From Haladaptatus paucihalophilus DX253 (GTDB taxonomy: Archaea; Halobacteriota; Halobacteria; Halobacteriales; Haladaptataceae), in NCBI RefSeq assembly GCF_000376445.1, contig NZ_AQXI01000004.1, positions 62,001 through 126,000 on the forward strand: a stretch of 64,000 nt of DNA, read 5' to 3'. The notes below the pieces were generated by a model. The model was not told the DNA's origin, made no database searches, and saw only the letters and a program-made list of their open reading frames with translations. The position numbers and the translations under genes were made by a program. Position 1 is the first letter of the stretch; the number at the start of each line of letters is the position of its first letter. Positions 26,044-34,959 of this stretch are shown piece after piece.

Positions 26044-27327
26044 ATGCGTCTCGTTCAGGTGCTTATTCCGAAAGGTGATCGAGCAGACATTCTTGAGGCA
26101 CTCGATGAGGAAGGGATCGATTATGCCGTCTGGGAGGAGACAGGTCGCGGTAAATTTGAAGCACTGGTTTCCTTTCCAGTCCCCGACTCTGGTGTCGAAC
26201 CGGTGCTCGATAGCCTCTATGCGGCAGGTGTAAAGGAGAGTTCCTATACAATCGTTGTCCCGACGGAGACGGTGGTCTCCGAACGTATCAAATCACTCAA
26301 AAACCGTTATCAGGGGCACCGTATCTCGCGCGATGAACTTATCGCACGTGCCGAGGATCTCGCTCCTGCGTCTTCGACGTTTTTCATCTTCCTCGTAGTG
26401 AGCACATTGATTGCGACGACCGGCTTGCTTCTCAATTCAGCGGCAACCATTATCGGTGCGATGGTCATCGCACCGCTCATGGGACCGGCTATTTCGGCCA
26501 GTGTCGGGGCCGTTCTCGCGGACTCCGATATGACATCGCGAGGTGTGCGACTTCAGGTAACCGGTCTGCTCGCTGCGGTCGCGACTGCTGCAATCCTCGG
26601 TTTACTGTTGAAAGAGACGGTTTTCCTCCCACCGGTCGATATTCGAACGATTCCACAAGTTCTCGAACGAACCTCGCCGAATTTTCTCTCGCTCTTTCTG
26701 GCGCTTGGATCGGGCGTCGCCGGCGCCGTGAGCGTTATCCGGGGTGCTGGGTCGTCACTCGTCGGGGTGGCCATCGCAGTAGCACTTATCCCTCCTGCCG
26801 CCACTGCGGGCCTCGGTCTCGCGTGGGGACATCCTGGTGTCATCCTCACTGCTGGCGTTCTCGTGCTGGTGAATCTACTCGCTATCAACCTCTCGGCACT
26901 CATTCTGTTGTGGCTCGCAGGGGATCGTCCCGAGAAGGGGAAGCATGCAATACGAGCTCAACGGGCAGTTCGCATCCGAATTGCGACCGTCCTTTCTGGC
27001 CTCGTCCTGCTGTCGATCGTCCTCAGTGTTGTCACTTGGGCGTCATTCGGAGTTGGAACTGTAGAGACCGAGGCAAACGCAGAAACTAAGGCGATGTTCG
27101 ACAGTGGCCAATTCGGTGACTTGGAGTTTGAGCATGCCACCGTCGACTATGACATCGATGAGGTTCTCCTCGATCATCCCGCTGAAGTGACTGTTGTCGT
27201 GTCGCACGGGCCGAACGCACAAATTCCGTCTAATATCGCAACTCAGATCGATGAACGTCTGACAAAAACGACCGGAGAAGAGATTATCGTACACATTGAG
27301 TTCGTGCGTGGACAACATTCGACCTGA
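26044..27327 (+). CDS. DUF389 (TIGR00341) membrane protein
   Basis: The 427-residue protein has a soluble N-terminus (MRLVQVLIPKGDRADILEAL) resembling an ACT-like fold, then KNRYQGHRISRDELIARAED and about six helices with the hallmark NSAATIIGAMVIAPLMGPAI and IALIPPAATAGLGLAWG. A soluble C-terminal beta-alpha tail follows. Function is unestablished; the family may be a transporter or sensor. The start at 26044 is supported by the family MRLVQV opening. It is divergent from the four-CBS gene across a 220-base promoter region. Confidence 0.85.
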   Translation: MRLVQVLIPKGDRADILEALDEEGIDYAVWEETGRGKFEALVSFPVPDSGVEPVLDSLYAAGVKESSYTIVVPTETVVSERIKSLKNRYQGHRISRDELIARAEDLAPASSTFFIFLVVSTLIATTGLLLNSAATIIGAMVIAPLMGPAISASVGAVLADSDMTSRGVRLQVTGLLAAVATAAILGLLLKETVFLPPVDIRTIPQVLERTSPNFLSLFLALGSGVAGAVSVIRGAGSSLVGVAIAVALIPPAATAGLGLAWGHPGVILTAGVLVLVNLLAINLSALILLWLAGDRPEKGKHAIRAQRAVRIRIATVLSGLVLLSIVLSVVTWASFGVGTVETEANAETKAMFDSGQFGDLEFEHATVDYDIDEVLLDHPAEVTVVVSHGPNAQIPSNIATQIDERLTKTTGEEIIVHIEFVRGQHST

Positions 27328-27478
27328 TATGGGATACACCGATACCTCCCGATGTGGTTCAACAAGACCTCCTATCGATTCTCAGACGAGGCGACGGCAA
27401 CTGGACGTTCACATCCCGCTGTGCGAACCAATAATGAGAGACCGCTCACAAACTCGCTCTTGTCTATTCAGCGCGAGA

Positions 27479-27690
27479 CAGTGGACGCGCTGAGCGTTCC
27501 GTTCCATCGGATGCGGCCGAGCGATACGCCCAAATAACGACATCTCCGGTCCAGCTGTGGATGGAGATCTCGTATGAAAAGTAGCGAATACTCAATGGAT
27601 AGAGCCACATAATCCCCGCGTTGGTGAACGTATCGACGACCAAGTGCGAAAGAAAAGTGATCCGACTGCAAGCGACACTTGCCTAGACGA
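27479..27690 (-). pseudogene. C-terminal relic of a YdjM/DUF457-type membrane metal-dependent hydrolase
   Basis: Minus-strand reading gives ITFLSHLVVDTFTNAGIMWL, then YPLSIRYFSYEI and a stop near 27479. 'SHLxxDxxTxxGIxWLYPxS' is the conserved His/Asp segment of the family. A stop occurs just upstream and no N-terminal helices are present. The 27328-27478 stretch to its left holds no recognised gene. Confidence 0.55.
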
Positions 27691-27753
27691 CGTGACGAGG
27701 ATCACTCCTCCGAAGAGAAAGCCGAGAAAGAACGGTGAATATATGAGTGCCGA

Positions 27754-27966
27754 ATGAGCGACGAACGGGTTCGTACCTGCATGTTCGATGTCGGATTACA
27801 AAACAGCGATCTCGCCGTGGCGCGCTTCCCGGCATTGTTCAGCATCTGGCACGACGTCAACGCCCCGGCGTTGGCCTCCTACTTTTCGCAGGAAGATAAA
27901 GCCACGACGGGTGTTTCCAAACCTGCCGATCGAATCGATCAGGGTACTGTGAAATATCGTGAATGA
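27754..27966 (+). pseudogene. C-terminal relic of a bile-acid:sodium-symporter (BASS) family protein
   Basis: The 70-codon frame reads FDVGLQNSDLAVARFPALFS, then IWHDVNAPALASYFSQED. Complete BASS proteins have 'EVGMQNxGLA', about ten residues, then 'PxALFSxWHNxxGPxLAxYF'. Here the intervening residues are deleted and all upstream helices are missing. It is a degenerate fragment preceding the SNase gene. Confidence 0.65.
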
Positions 27967-27997
27967 AGTGGGTCTTGAATGGAAAGAAGATAGTACG

Positions 27998-28897
27998 TCA
28001 GTACGCTTTTGTGGCTACTGATGACCCACTGCTATCGGAGATCGAAACGGTGTCACCGCCGTTGTTCCATACGGCAGTCGAGCGGCCCCAGAAGACATCG
28101 CTACTCGTGTCTGACCCGCTCCCCGAATGAAGCGTTACCGTCTGGCCTGGACTGAGCGTCAGACTGGAGAACGTGTACGTTTTCCCCGATTCGTCCGTAA
28201 CGGTCCACCCAGAGAGATCGATTGATGTGGAACCAGTATTTTCGAAAACGACGTATTCGTCGTTCAGGTTGTCGTTGTCGTTCCCCGCTGCATCCTCGTG
28301 AATCTGGGAAATACTCACAGACGCATCACCGCTACCAACATTTCGACAGGTCCACGCATTCTGTTCGGTGTTCTGGGCTGACGATTCGGCACTGTAGTAG
28401 GAACTACTCTTGGAGAATGTCGAGTCGTATACCCGGGCTTGGCCACTCTCGATGAGTTTGTAGTTGTAATCCTCACCACCGTAGTACACGTAGGCGAGAA
28501 GACGACCATAGTAGCCTCGGTGGTCCGATTCAGAATCGAATTTGAGCGTTATCTGTTTGCCTTCGAGGTTGTTTTTCATGAACGACTTCGCGTCCTCGCC
28601 CTCCGAGTGGAGACAATCCTTCCCAGCCTGTGTATTTGGAACGCCTTCCCACTCATCGGGCGTATTTTCACCGTACGTTTCTGGGGTATCGACGCCCAAC
28701 AATCGAACGGTATCGGTGGTTCCGTTTTCATATTGGACGTCGAGGGTATCGCCATCAACGACGTTCGTTACCGTCACTTGTTGGCTACCGCTTATCTCAG
28801 CGGTGGCTGGTGTGACGATGATTGCGGCTGTTACGCCACAGATGAGCAATGACGATAGCACTACTACAGCGAACGTATATTTATTATCTTCTACCAC
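27998..28897 (-). CDS. Exported thermonuclease (SNase) with lamin-tail domain
   Basis: The protein has 299 residues. A single N-terminal hydrophobic segment (residues 8-33) ends near ATAEI and acts as a Sec signal or anchor. The staphylococcal-nuclease fold follows, with VVDGDTL (D48, D50), VRLLGVDTPET (R65, D70, E73) and YYGRLLAYVY (R132) in catalytic order. Residues about 195-299 form a lamin-tail-like beta sandwich (NDEYVVFENTGSTSIDLSGW). It would degrade DNA or RNA outside the cell. It lies just left of two secreted peptidoglycan hydrolases, separated by pseudogenes. Confidence 0.88.
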   Translation of the reverse strand: MVEDNKYTFAVVVLSSLLICGVTAAIIVTPATAEISGSQQVTVTNVVDGDTLDVQYENGTTDTVRLLGVDTPETYGENTPDEWEGVPNTQAGKDCLHSEGEDAKSFMKNNLEGKQITLKFDSESDHRGYYGRLLAYVYYGGEDYNYKLIESGQARVYDSTFSKSSSYYSAESSAQNTEQNAWTCRNVGSGDASVSISQIHEDAAGNDNDNLNDEYVVFENTGSTSIDLSGWTVTDESGKTYTFSSLTLSPGQTVTLHSGSGSDTSSDVFWGRSTAVWNNGGDTVSISDSSGSSVATKAY

Positions 28898-28919
28898 GTG
28901 TAGAAATCAACATCCTATT

Positions 28920-29428
28920 TTAAATAAATTTGTATTGGTGTAATGATGAAATAAATAGGCGAATATATCCGCATTGAATTCGGTAGGGATGGGCGAACGT
29001 GATTTCGATGTGGTGACCACCGACGCCCATCGCGTCGTCTACACACAACGTCCGTGATGTCTTGTAGCTCACACCGGGAACACGTTCGGCGATTGCTTCC
29101 ATGACGCGGTAGCCATCGTTTGTGTACGCACAGCTATAGTGCGTCGCGACCTCTCGATGGCCCGCCCGTGCAACCATTGCATCATTCGTCTTGGCGACGT
29201 TCTTCGCGTGTTCGAGGACGTCGAGATATTTGTCCTCGACCTGCTGACTCTCAGCGCGTTTCTCGCGGACGTTCACGACTTCGGTGTTCTGTTCCGAGCG
29301 CTGGACCGTCTCGAAGACTAGCGACCTGTATTCCCGGTTTAGTCGGAATTCGACTGTAGCAATTTGACCCCACGTTCGACGATCGCGTCGGTGATTTCAC
29401 GGACACGATCGGAGATTTCAGCTGCCAT
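28920..29428 (-). pseudogene. Frameshifted uncharacterised gene
   Basis: From ATG 29428 the sequence reads AAEISDRVREITDAIVE. After a one-base shift near 29374 it continues TWGQIATVEFRLNREYRSLV and 'FETVQRSEQNTEVVNVREKR', ending in HHIEITFAHPYRIQC and a stop at 28920. Each part alone has coding character, but they lie in different frames. I do not recognise the family. The loss is probably recent because no further stops interrupt the second part. Confidence 0.5.
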
Positions 29429-29718
29429 AGTAGAGCATACGGGTCCCGTCACTTAGGCGTCATCGTCATTCCCAATTCGATGGGGACGATTTCGGTTGAC
29501 TCGATCATGTATTACCGACCACAGACGCGGTGGCCAGTACCTGTTCTCTCCCCCCTGCTGGTTCATAGCCGATAGACGCCGATACGACTGCCGTACTCAC
29601 AAGTAACCGTACCGCGTCAGTCCCGAACTGTGTCGATTTGGGACGTCCACGTCCACGGTTGTGTGGGGTTTTGTGTTAGATTCGTGTCCCTCTCGGGTGT
29701 TATTTCGTCCCGGCCACG
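29429..29718. other. Gap without recognised gene
   Basis: About 290 bases between two pseudogenes; no coding relic, repeat or RNA fold recognised. Confidence 0.3.
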
Positions 29719-30120
29719 CTACTCTCCGACAACCCCGTCTGTGGTCGGACCATCGTCCGTAGTTTTGCTGTTTACTTCACCGGGCAGCTCGACATCCAAC
29801 TCGTGGACGAGACGTGTCTCTTGGTAGCTCAGTCCGTCTTTGGACCGTTGGCGTTTGATTCTCCCGAGCCGTCCATTCGAGAGTCGCATCGCATTTGCCC
29901 CCACACTAATGCTCATCACCATGTCGCCGACAACGACTGCCACGATGACGTTCACGAGGCCAAACGGCATCCCAATGGCCAGCAGCGTTTTGATACCGAG
30001 ACTTGTCCCGATGTTCTGGCGAATCACTGATGTCGCCGTTTGGGACACCCCGGCGACATACGGAAGTCTGGTGAGATCGCCACTCAATAAGGCAATGTCT
30101 ACCGTCTCAAGAGCGGACAA
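29719..30120 (-). pseudogene. C-terminal fragment of a heavy-metal P-type ATPase
   Basis: About 133 codons start in the middle of the P-domain end: ALETVDIALLSGDLTRLPYV, followed by RQNIGTSLGIKTLLAIGMPF and the last helix with 'VVGDMVMSISVGANAMRL'. This is the terminal helix pair of P1B ATPases (Zn/Cd/Cu exporters). The ATP-binding and phosphorylation domains are missing, so it is non-functional. The fragment's 5' edge abuts the promoter of the peptidoglycan amidase gene, placing a deletion or insertion boundary there. Confidence 0.8.
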
Positions 30121-30152
30121 TTCAACATATTATCATCTATATCGTAGAAACT

Positions 30153-30160
30153 TTTATAAT
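30153..30160 (+). promoter_or_regulatory. TATA box of the amidase gene
   Basis: tttataat lies 24 bases before ATG 30184 in a very AT-rich tract, the spacing of a leaderless haloarchaeal promoter. It supports ATG 30184 over the GTG at 30181. Confidence 0.55.
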
Positions 30161-30183
30161 ATTTTATTCGTAATATTATCGTG

Positions 30184-31044
30184 ATGCCCACAAATAGGCG
30201 CGACGTACTGAAGCAACTCGGAACGATCGGCGCAGCCGGACTTGGGAGTGTCGGGCTGACTGGAACGGCGAGCGCACATGTACAAGATCCCTACGCCGAC
30301 AGATGGATTGCAGCGGACTCTAGCAACTACACCAACGACAACAAGAGCGCGAGCGAAATCAACTGGATAATTATCCATGTCACGGAGGGGAGCTACGAAG
30401 GGACCGTCAGTTGGTTTCAAAATCCCGACTCCGACGTGAGTACTCAGTATGTGATTCGCAACTCCGATGGCCATGCTACCCAGATGGTCCACAACGAAGA
30501 CAGTGCATGGCATGGTGGTGGCCAGAACTACAGCTTCCACTCGATTGGTATCGAACATGAGGGTTTCGTCGGCGAGACGAACTTCACCGACGCACTGTAC
30601 CAGAAATCCGCCAACATTGTGAGCTGGGCTTGCGACACCTACGGCATTCCCAAACAGCGCCCCACCGGCGTTGCTCCGTGTGACGCCCGCAACGGTGGCG
30701 GTATCATCGGGCACCACCAGGTGCCTGAATCTGACTGCAACTACAATGACCACACTGACCCTGGTTCGACGTGGGATTGGGATTACTTCATGGACCTCGT
30801 CGGCGGCAGCAATGGCGGCGGTAACAAGTTCGCTGACGGTGACCGCGTTACGCCGACCACCAATCTGAATACACGGGAACAGCCTGGAACTGATCAGCCC
30901 ATTGTGGCTACGATTTCACCGGGCGAAGTCGGCGAAATCATGAACGGCCCAATCGACAAGGGTGGCTATCGATGGTGGGGCGTTCACTGGCTCGACCGAA
31001 ACGTCTGGGGCTGGTCGGTTGAACGCTATCTTAGCTACGCATAG
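30184..31044 (+). CDS. Tat-exported N-acetylmuramoyl-L-alanine amidase with SH3-like domain
   Basis: The protein has 286 residues. The Tat signal TNRRDVLKQLGTIGAAGLGS ends at TASA (about residue 31). The Amidase_2/PGRP fold follows: IIIHVTEG (H65), catalytic IGIEHEGF (E124), GIIGHHQVP (H177) and HTDPG (D192), the zinc and catalytic positions of peptidoglycan amidases. After a Gly/Asn linker, residues 222-284 form an SH3-like domain almost identical to that in the M23 gene opposite. The enzyme should cut the muramyl-L-Ala bond of bacterial peptidoglycan. The producing archaeon has none, so the target is presumably other cells. Confidence 0.9.
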   Translation: MPTNRRDVLKQLGTIGAAGLGSVGLTGTASAHVQDPYADRWIAADSSNYTNDNKSASEINWIIIHVTEGSYEGTVSWFQNPDSDVSTQYVIRNSDGHATQMVHNEDSAWHGGGQNYSFHSIGIEHEGFVGETNFTDALYQKSANIVSWACDTYGIPKQRPTGVAPCDARNGGGIIGHHQVPESDCNYNDHTDPGSTWDWDYFMDLVGGSNGGGNKFADGDRVTPTTNLNTREQPGTDQPIVATISPGEVGEIMNGPIDKGGYRWWGVHWLDRNVWGWSVERYLSYA

Positions 31045-31146
31045 GCACTTCGGTCGATCACTTTTAAGAATTCATTGTTCACGGAATTTGATGTCGGATG
31101 ACAATAAAGACGGGTGGGAAATTTGACTACTGCGACGGACGTGGGT

Positions 31147-31893
31147 TCAGATGCCGGAGTAGTCTTTCGGAATCTTGGTTCCTGCTGTGACAGTCTCACC
31201 GTCGCCACCAGGAATCGAGAGGTGATTCCCGTTTCGCTCGACGGTAAAGTGGAGGTGTGGACCAGTCGAATTTCCGGTGGTACCCATTCCGCCGATCAAT
31301 TGACCGCGCGAGACGCTCTCACCTTCGACCACGTCGAAGCTATTCAGGTGGCAGTACATCGTCTGGTAGCCGTTTCCATGGCCTATTTTGAGGTAGTTAC
31401 CACAGCCCCCCGCCTCGTAGGCTCGAACATCAACGGTGCCGCTGTGGGCTGCATAAATTGGTTCACCAATATTGCCGTTGGCGCCAATATCCACGGCATA
31501 ATGACCGGGACGTGCACCGTATGGCGATGTGATGTAGCCTGAAATCGGCCAATCGAAATCCGACCCACCACTGCCGCCAGATGTGGATTGGAGGTACCGC
31601 TCGACGGACCAGCCCCAGACGTTTCGGTCGAGCCAGTGGACGCCCCACCACGTATACCCGCCTTTGTTCGTCGGACCGTTCATGATTTCGCCGACTTCAC
31701 CAGGATTCACGGTAGCGACGATGGGTTGGTCAGTTCCAGGTTGTTCGCGCGTATTCAGATTAGTCGTTGCTGCGATGCGCTCTCCATCGGAGAACGCACT
31801 CGCTGATCCGCTCAGTGCTGCCATTCCGGTGAGTCCTGTAGCTGTAACTCCGAGCGATTTGACGATTGATCGTCGGCTGAACTTTCGTGACAT
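31147..31893 (-). CDS. Tat-exported M23 (LytM-type) peptidoglycan endopeptidase with SH3-like domain
   Basis: The protein has 248 residues. The Tat signal FSRRSIVKSLGVTATGLTGM ends at SASA. The SH3-like domain (residues 42-101) comes first, then a Gly/Ser linker, then the M23 domain with all four functional positions: GHYAVDIG (H131, D135), YCHL (H182) and GPHLHF (H213, H215). M23 enzymes hydrolyse cross-bridges in bacterial peptidoglycan. The domain order is the reverse of the amidase. It converges on the amidase gene with 100 bases between stops. ATG 31893 is supported by a TATA box at 31917-31927. Confidence 0.92.
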   Translation of the reverse strand: MSRKFSRRSIVKSLGVTATGLTGMAALSGSASAFSDGERIAATTNLNTREQPGTDQPIVATVNPGEVGEIMNGPTNKGGYTWWGVHWLDRNVWGWSVERYLQSTSGGSGGSDFDWPISGYITSPYGARPGHYAVDIGANGNIGEPIYAAHSGTVDVRAYEAGGCGNYLKIGHGNGYQTMYCHLNSFDVVEGESVSRGQLIGGMGTTGNSTGPHLHFTVERNGNHLSIPGGDGETVTAGTKIPKDYSGI

Positions 31894-31916
31894 ATGCAAA
31901 TCCACAATCCGAATCA

Positions 31917-31927
31917 ATATATTTAAT
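31917..31927 (-). promoter_or_regulatory. TATA box of the M23 gene
   Basis: On the minus strand gtattaaatat lies about 27 bases before ATG 31893 in an AT-rich tract, matching the amidase promoter in character. Both genes therefore look leaderless and individually transcribed. Confidence 0.55.
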
Positions 31928-32078
31928 ACTTACTATTATTAAAATATAGTTGAAAATATTTGCATTGATGGTTTTTGATTGTTCTTTGCTCTTCTCTTCT
32001 GCACCGCTGCAAGAGACAGAGTGTAAGTCGATCAGACGGGTCGCAAAAGGATTGGTGAGACGGTTCCTCGACGGGATT

Positions 32079-32633
32079 CTATTCGACGTATCTAGCAGGG
32101 GCTGAGAGGCCAAATTCGTCGGCTGTTCCCGCATCGATTCTCTTTGCGGTGTAGATATCTGGTTTGTAGTATAGTTCGTGCGTAACGTCGTGTTCGTCTC
32201 GGAGGTGTTCCCGGACTCGGGTGACATCGTGACGCTCGAAATAGTTGGGTGTGTAGACTGTGAGAATGTACTCATCGTACATCGGCAGTTCCTCGTATCC
32301 GAATGCAGTCATAGCCTTTACTGCCCAAATGATGCCCTCTTCTGCGTCAGCGAGGAGTTCAGGCCATAGCTGTTCGATACGATCCCCTGACCCTGTGACT
32401 TGCCACTTGCCGATTGTTTTCTTCCGCTCGAGTGCTTCGCGATCAATCTTGCGAACAGCCTCGCTGTCTGCTGGTGGCAGATCATCAGATTCAACGTCTT
32501 CAGGGCGTGTAACATCGTGTTCGGAAAAATAGTCATCACCTCCAATTTTCGGTGAGTCACTCACATTACGACTACGGAGCCAATACGGTTCTGTCTCGGT
32601 GATTTCAAGCGGAGACTGCATGGTCAACTTCAT
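32079..32633 (-). CDS. Conserved haloarchaeal protein (putative phosphothreonine-lyase-like / Bles03-type)
   Basis: The protein has about 184 residues. TEPYWLRSRNV near the start, KKTIGKWQVTGSGDRIEQLW, 'GIIWAVKAMTAFGYEELP', 'ILTVYTPNYFERHDVTRVRE' and YYKPDIYTAKRI are hallmarks of a conserved haloarchaeal family sometimes annotated as phosphothreonine-lyase-like or DUF1917/Bles03. I am recalling that name, not proving it. A tgtttac element about 25 bases upstream favours ATG 32633; 32621 is an alternative. Function unknown. Confidence 0.7.
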   Translation of the reverse strand: MKLTMQSPLEITETEPYWLRSRNVSDSPKIGGDDYFSEHDVTRPEDVESDDLPPADSEAVRKIDREALERKKTIGKWQVTGSGDRIEQLWPELLADAEEGIIWAVKAMTAFGYEELPMYDEYILTVYTPNYFERHDVTRVREHLRDEHDVTHELYYKPDIYTAKRIDAGTADEFGLSAPARYVE

Positions 32634-32741
32634 CTCAATGTCGATCGGGTGTAAACAACAATGCTTGCCAGACAGAGTGAAAGTGAAACTCATGGTGATT
32701 GCATCGTTGCTCCCGGTCGGATTTGCTCAACTCCGGGCGGT

Positions 32742-33089
32742 CTATACGTGGAGTCCGTCCTCGGCTATGCGGTCGATCACGTCTCGCTGATGGCGACGAA
32801 TATCTTCGTGTTGCTCCTCGAATAGGGCTTCTGTGTCCGCCTTGAAGTGACGGAATGCGTCCTCGTCACCACAGAGAAACTCGCCATTGATGGCGTCGTG
32901 TGCTACTTCGAGTGGTAGTGTTTCAATGTCAGATAGATCGATGAATGGGGTACCTTCTCGTTGGAGGTCGCCCGAGAGGAAACAGAGCTTTTGGAATCGC
33001 TCGTGAGAGGAAAGACTCTCTGCGAATTTGACGGCGAGGAGGAGGTCGGACGACGGACACGAGTTGCTCGTGAGCTGCGAACCGAACAC
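32742..33089 (-). CDS. MNT-type nucleotidyltransferase-like protein, probably degenerate
   Basis: The 115-residue frame from GTG 33089 begins at the catalytic segment VFGSQLTSNSCPSSDLLLAV. In MntA-type minimal nucleotidyltransferases this reads GSxxx...SDxDLxV. The second Asp is Leu here, and the usual N-terminal helix and strand are missing, although non-ATG-started codons upstream (WFVDIDFA) continue the fold. The remainder (DLSDIETLPLEVAHDAINGE) matches the family's later strands. No HEPN toxin partner gene is adjacent. It is likely an inactive orphan antitoxin relic. Confidence 0.4.
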   Translation of the reverse strand: MFGSQLTSNSCPSSDLLLAVKFAESLSSHERFQKLCFLSGDLQREGTPFIDLSDIETLPLEVAHDAINGEFLCGDEDAFRHFKADTEALFEEQHEDIRRHQRDVIDRIAEDGLHV

Positions 33090-33431
33090 TACTGCGAAGT
33101 CGATATCTACAAACCACTTTCTGACCTGATACGGATATTTAAGTAGAATCGGTTCATCGCATGACAGACAGCAAGGCGGTTACACCGCTCACTCAAATGC
33201 ACAATATCGGGACTCCGAGACCCAGAACGTTCGAGATACCCTCCTCGAACCGCTGTGATGTCTCGACCAAGATAACTCCGAGTCCCATGCCGGGATAGGA
33301 GTAACGGCGGTGTGGCCCCGCCATCGGCCTGTCATGCCGACAAGTCATAAACCAGCAAATATCTCAAACCAGCGGTGCGATGCCGTGGGAAGCCTCACCG
33401 TTTACGGCGAGGAGGAGGTCACCTCTGACGT
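33090..33431. other. Gap with a solo IS200/IS605-like hairpin
   Basis: No gene is present. At 33380-33425, read on the minus strand, gacctcctcctcgccgtaaa and aggcttcccacggc form the same unit seen at 20210-20250 and 37131-37168: a GACCTCCTC lead, a short stem around GTAAAC, and a GGCTTCCC tail. This is probably a transposon end without its transposase. Confidence 0.4.
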
Positions 33432-34913
33432 CTAATCATCATCTGTCGCTGCATCCGTCGCTGGGTCGACATCGTCTTCGAATCCATCCTGATTCGTCTC
33501 GGGCGTACCGCGAACGTCCCCTTCACGCCACGTGCCTCTGCGGAACCAGAGCCACGCGATGAGTGCGCCCGCAACGTTCGAGACACAGAACGCCAGCCAG
33601 ATACCTCGGACATCAGGCTGCCCGAAGAACCACAGATTCGTGGGGAGAATGCCCTGTGAAGCGATGTACGCGATGGGAAGGCGAATTCCAGCCAGCGTGA
33701 GGATGGAAATAGCAGCCGCGACCAGCGTTTTGCCGGCGCCACGGAAGCCTCCTGTGAACGCCCGCATGATCCCGATGAACCCGAACGATAGCGCGACGTA
33801 GCGGAGGAATTCCGCGCCCACGTCCAGCACGGCTGCGTCGTCGGTGAACACGCTGACGATGGGCGTCGGCACGAGGAAGATAAGAACTCCAACCACCCCG
33901 AGGACGAGGAACAACCCCTTGGCCGCGACGTAGTTCGCCTGCTCTGCGCGGTCGTACTTCCCGGCGCCGATGTTTTGGCCCGACATCGTCTCGACACCAC
34001 GGGCAACCGCAATCGCAGGCAGGAAGATGACCGAAAAGACGCGCGTACCGATACCGAAGGCCGCAACGACAGACGTCGAGAACAGACCGACGATGAGTAA
34101 CAGCGCATTGATCGACAGGGCACGACCAGTTCCCTCGATGCTCGCGGGCACACCGATTTGGAGGATTTTGCGTAGGTACTGGAGATCCGGTTTCATGTCC
34201 GTGAGGTGAATCTGGATGCCTCTCGTTCCGGACTCCATGATGACGAGTCCAACGAACATCGCCACTCCACGGGAGAAGACCGTCGCGATGGCGGCGCCCT
34301 GGATGCCGAGCTCGGGAAATGCGACCGGGCCGATAGCCCAGCCGTTGATGAGGAACGGATCGAGAATCACGTTGAGCACGACCGTCCCGAACATGACGAT
34401 CATCGGTGTGATGGTGTCGCCCGCGCCGCGCATCAGCGAGATGAAGACGAAGAACCCGAACATGAACGGCAGACCCAGAGCGACCACCTGCATATACGCG
34501 GTCGCGCCGGGGAGGACCTCCGGCGACGCTCCCAAGAACGCGAGGAACGGTCGCACGACTGGATAGCCGATTGCGCCGAGGAGAGCCGACGCGATCAACG
34601 CGAACGTCACGGTCTGTGAGGCCGCGTATTCGGCCTGTTCCGTTTCTTTGGCTCCGGTATGTTGGGCGACGAGAACACTTCCCGCGACTGAGAGGCCCAT
34701 CCCGAGCGAGATGAGCAGGAACACCATCGGGAAGCCAAACGAGATTGCCGCCAGAGCCTCCGTCGAGTACTGACCCAGCCAAAACGTGTCCGCCAGATTG
34801 TAGGCGGTCTGCATCAGGTTCGTGATGACGATTGGGAGCGAGAGGAACAAGAGCGGCTTAACGATGCCGCCGTTAGTGAGGTCTAGTTCCTCCTGTCCCT
34901 TGAAGAAGCTCAC
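33432..34913 (-). CDS. MATE-family multidrug efflux protein
   Basis: The 493-residue Na+/H+-coupled drug antiporter has twelve helices in two six-helix halves. LFLSLPIVITNLMQTAYNLA and DTFWLGQYSTEALAAISFGF mark the first half; the second half opens LQIGVPASIEGTGRALSINA and contains ETMSGQNIGAGKYDRAEQA. An acidic, haloarchaeal tail ends it. The start is GTG 34913, eight bases after an excellent ggaggt; the longer ORF overlaps the TetR gene out of frame. It is 46 bases downstream of tetR, so one operon. Confidence 0.92.
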   Translation of the reverse strand: MSFFKGQEELDLTNGGIVKPLLFLSLPIVITNLMQTAYNLADTFWLGQYSTEALAAISFGFPMVFLLISLGMGLSVAGSVLVAQHTGAKETEQAEYAASQTVTFALIASALLGAIGYPVVRPFLAFLGASPEVLPGATAYMQVVALGLPFMFGFFVFISLMRGAGDTITPMIVMFGTVVLNVILDPFLINGWAIGPVAFPELGIQGAAIATVFSRGVAMFVGLVIMESGTRGIQIHLTDMKPDLQYLRKILQIGVPASIEGTGRALSINALLLIVGLFSTSVVAAFGIGTRVFSVIFLPAIAVARGVETMSGQNIGAGKYDRAEQANYVAAKGLFLVLGVVGVLIFLVPTPIVSVFTDDAAVLDVGAEFLRYVALSFGFIGIMRAFTGGFRGAGKTLVAAAISILTLAGIRLPIAYIASQGILPTNLWFFGQPDVRGIWLAFCVSNVAGALIAWLWFRRGTWREGDVRGTPETNQDGFEDDVDPATDAATDDD

Positions 34914-34959
34914 GCGATTACCTCCGTAGCACGATTTATCGTCTCCGCATTCACTTTGC

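Noticed and set aside
33613-34782. 389-codon minus-strand ORF inside the MATE gene
   Set aside because: Alternative frame of the MATE transporter with Arg/His-rich sequence and no membrane helices.
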